Of a stretch of DNA of 7,009 bases, positions 5,497-7,009 are shown in pieces. Origin of the DNA: Candidatus Bathyarchaeota archaeon. GTDB lineage: Archaea > Thermoproteota > Bathyarchaeia > Bathyarchaeales > Bathyarchaeaceae. The stretch covers positions 1-7,009 of the forward strand of contig JAGLRI010000066.1 of the NCBI GenBank assembly GCA_023136395.1, given 5' to 3'. Below the pieces are notes generated by a model. That model was given only the letters and a program-made list of their open reading frames with translations. It did no database searches and had not been told where the DNA came from. The number at the start of each line of letters is the position of its first letter. The stretch's first letter is position 1. A program made the position numbers and the translations under genes.

Positions 5497-6543
5497 TTAG
5501 TTTTTAATAATTCCTGCAACGTTGACGTCCAGCTTATTTGCCGTCTCTAGGATGTTCTCCCACCAAATATCATCTACGAAGATTCCTAGCTTACTCCTGT
5601 TTTCCTGCTCTCGCCATTCAGGCTCGCCGGGATATAAAATCTCCGTGAAACCCGGTCTCAGTTGAGACGATTTTAAGTGGTCAATCATTGCCTCAATTCT
5701 ACTAGTGAACTCATTTAGTGAGCAGAAACCTGATGGATCGATGGCCATAAAGAGATGACCAAAACCTTCCTCGTCGAGACTGCATCCAGAACCGATGGCA
5801 CCTGCCAGCGCTTCAATAATTACACTTAACCCGAATCCCTTGTATTCGCTATGAGGATAACCAAAAGCAACCGGTTTCGCTTCGCCTTTTCTTACTGCTA
5901 GTGGATCATCAGACCAGGTGCCATCCGGCTTTATGAGCCAACCTTCAGGTGCCTTCTCTCCTCGAATACCCAAAACTTGGAGATGACCCATAGCAACGCC
6001 GGTTGTGGCCATGTCAAGGATTATTGGCTTGTATTTCGGTCCTGCTGGTATAGAGATAGATAAGGGATTAATCCCTAATCGTCCCTCAACTCCCCCATAA
6101 GGAACCGCTGAGTGTCCGCCGCCCCTACAGAGGGTTATCCCAATCATGTTGCTCTTCGCTGCTTGATAGGAGTACCAGTATAAAGCGCCTATGTGACCAG
6201 TTCCTTTTAGGCCTACGCTACCCATCTTGTACTTTTTCCCCTTTTCTACTGCAGTCTTCATCGCTTTATACCCGGCAACAAACCCAAATCCTGAACCTGC
6301 ATCCCACATTGCTGTTGTTTGAGTGTTCAAAAGAATTTTAATTGGTGTTCCAGGAACTAGGGTTCCCGCATTTATTCCCGCAACATAGCGGGGTATCTGG
6401 CGGACTCCATGAGAATCTACCCCATGAAGGCTTGTGTCCACAAGAACATCAGAGACTATCTTTGCTTCATCCTCAGGAGCTCCAATGTTTTTGAATATGG
6501 TCTCGGTTAACTCTCTTAGATGCGCTTCTTTTATTCTCACCAT
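5497..6543 (-). CDS. Ldh2-family NAD(P)-dependent 2-hydroxyacid dehydrogenase (malate/L-lactate/sulfolactate DH-like)
   Basis: This 348-residue protein belongs to the Ldh2/YlbC family, whose non-Rossmann NAD(P) enzymes oxidise 2-hydroxy acids or reduce their keto forms (ComC sulfolactate, YiaK diketogulonate, AllD ureidoglycolate). Visible motifs are HGVDSHGVRQIPRYV (40-54) with catalytic His45 (His44 in YiaK), LGINP (156-160), ILDMATT (175-181) and EYKGFGL (233-239). Two pocket segments diverge from the usual NH(F/W) and TNS forms: GHIG (116-119) and CRGGGH (139-144). The ATG at 6543 is chosen because MVRIKEAHLREL matches the usual N-terminus and catalytic-His numbering. The ATG at 6570 would add nine atypical residues, but its distance from the likely TATA box would suit a leaderless mRNA. 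Neither has a ribosome site. It lies upstream of the lyase genes on the same strand, but the 399 bp gap suggests separate transcription. Confidence 0.9.
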   Translation of the reverse strand: MVRIKEAHLRELTETIFKNIGAPEDEAKIVSDVLVDTSLHGVDSHGVRQIPRYVAGINAGTLVPGTPIKILLNTQTTAMWDAGSGFGFVAGYKAMKTAVEKGKKYKMGSVGLKGTGHIGALYWYSYQAAKSNMIGITLCRGGGHSAVPYGGVEGRLGINPLSISIPAGPKYKPIILDMATTGVAMGHLQVLGIRGEKAPEGWLIKPDGTWSDDPLAVRKGEAKPVAFGYPHSEYKGFGLSVIIEALAGAIGSGCSLDEEGFGHLFMAIDPSGFCSLNEFTSRIEAMIDHLKSSQLRPGFTEILYPGEPEWREQENRSKLGIFVDDIWWENILETANKLDVNVAGIIKN

Positions 6544-6582
6544 GTGACATCGAATCTTTGAAGGGCACATGAGATATTTCTA

Positions 6583-6606
6583 TTTTTAGGTATAATTACC
6601 TAAAAA
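6583..6606. promoter_or_regulatory. Perfect inverted repeat over the dehydrogenase promoter
   Basis: Arms TTTTTAGGTA (6583-6592) and TACCTAAAAA (6597-6606) are perfect 10 bp complements around TAAT. On the minus strand the centre reads TAATTATA, a plausible TATA box whose centre is about 24 nt upstream of the ATG at 6570. A dimeric regulator bound here would cover the TBP site, as expected of a repressor operator. Confidence 0.6.
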
Positions 6607-6750
6607 ACAGTGAAAAGGGTAATTGAATAGTGAAAAATTGTTTGTAGTATAAAAGCTGAACACGAAGAGTTAGTTATCCTGTTTTTACTGGTAAATTCAC
6701 GATTAAATCTCACTGCTCATACCAAAATAGAATCTACGTTTCTGATGCTT

Positions 6751-6777
6751 TCCGCTATTGTGTGAATGATAAGCGGA
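6751..6777. repeat. Hairpin TCCGCT/AGCGGA with T-rich flank
   Basis: Arms TCCGCT (6751-6756) and AGCGGA (6772-6777) enclose a 15 nt loop, and TTTTATAAAA follows at 6778-6787. It has terminator-like form on the plus strand, although no plus-strand gene precedes it. A regulator site or small-RNA end are alternatives. Confidence 0.3.
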
Positions 6778-6864
6778 TTTTATAAAATTGAGAACTTAGG
6801 ATTACGCTAGAAGATCAATTATAAACTTTTCTTCATTATCACGAATAGTGAGCTAAAAGAGGTT

Positions 6865-7008
6865 TTAAATTTGGGATCTAAATAAGGGATATCTGGAGAG
6901 GCGAGGCCAACCGGTCTTGGCGTATTTCATTTTGTCTGGATTTTTCTTTAGCCACCGCATCATATGGAAAAAACTCTTAGCCCTTTTTTCTTCCCTATCC
7001 TTGAGGGG
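6865..7008 (-). CDS. 3' end of an unrecognised gene, cut by the window edge
   Basis: One minus-strand frame stays open for 47 codons from the right edge to a TAA at 6865-6867. The tail begins PLKDREEKRAKSFF, continues with MMRWLKKNPDKMKYAKTGW and ends near YPLFRSQI. It is Lys/Arg-rich with several aromatic residues, and I do not recognise the family. The other two minus frames close after 4 and 15 codons, which mildly favours this one as coding. Without the rest of the gene, function cannot be stated. It lies on the same strand as the dehydrogenase, 321 bp upstream. Confidence 0.5.
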   Translation of the reverse strand, partial: PLKDREEKRAKSFFHMMRWLKKNPDKMKYAKTGWPRLSRYPLFRSQI

Positions 7009-7009
7009 T

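Larger units (their letters stand above)
6544..6864. other. Spacer upstream of the dehydrogenase
   Basis: These 321 bp hold the operator/promoter at 6583-6606 and a hairpin at 6751-6777, and otherwise no supported gene. The minus strand also carries TTTTATAAAA at 6778-6787, which resembles a TATA box but has no gene at the expected distance. The region past the partial gene's stop (below 6865) has only short T runs, so its terminator is unclear. Confidence 0.5.

Overview
This 7.0 kb window looks archaeal, most likely from an uncultivated Thermoproteota lineage of the Nitrososphaeria/Bathyarchaeia type. Four things point there. (1) The left third encodes a eukaryote-like type IB DNA topoisomerase, which among Archaea I know mainly from Thaumarchaeota and relatives. 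(2) Intergenic AT-rich boxes look like archaeal TATA elements. (3) A bare poly-T tract, without a hairpin, follows one gene. (4) Good Shine-Dalgarno sites precede internal or leadered genes and are absent before one gene. The lineage is inferred from gene content, not from a marker tree.

Layout: topoisomerase IB lies on the minus strand (70-1869). A 365 bp divergent spacer follows, then an amidohydrolase-2 family protein on the plus strand (2235-3326). A 273 bp convergent spacer holds a nested inverted-repeat structure. Next, on the minus strand, come the two halves of a UxaA-type lyase/dehydratase: the small SAF-domain subunit (4798-5097) is read first and the large subunit (3600-4781) follows 16 bp later. 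A 399 bp spacer separates them from an Ldh2-family NAD(P)-dependent 2-hydroxyacid dehydrogenase, also on the minus strand (5497-6543). Beyond a 321 bp spacer, the 3' end of an unrecognised minus-strand gene runs off the right edge.

The lyase pair and dehydrogenase suggest catabolism of a small hydroxy acid. The gene set resembles (2R)-sulfolactate handling (SuyAB plus a ComC/SlcC-type dehydrogenase) and also sugar-acid pathways (altronate/galactarate dehydratase plus a YiaK-type reductase). Sequence alone does not settle the substrate. The convergent amidohydrolase may belong to the same metabolism, but only proximity supports that.

The most noteworthy items are: a perfect inverted repeat with 10 bp arms over the dehydrogenase promoter; nested dyads in the spacers on both sides of the lyase operon; an unusually long charged linker in the topoisomerase; loss of the usual beta-5 metal-ligand histidine in the amidohydrolase; and altered pocket motifs in the dehydrogenase. 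I saw no CRISPR array, insertion sequence, rRNA or tRNA. No clear defence or mobile system is present.
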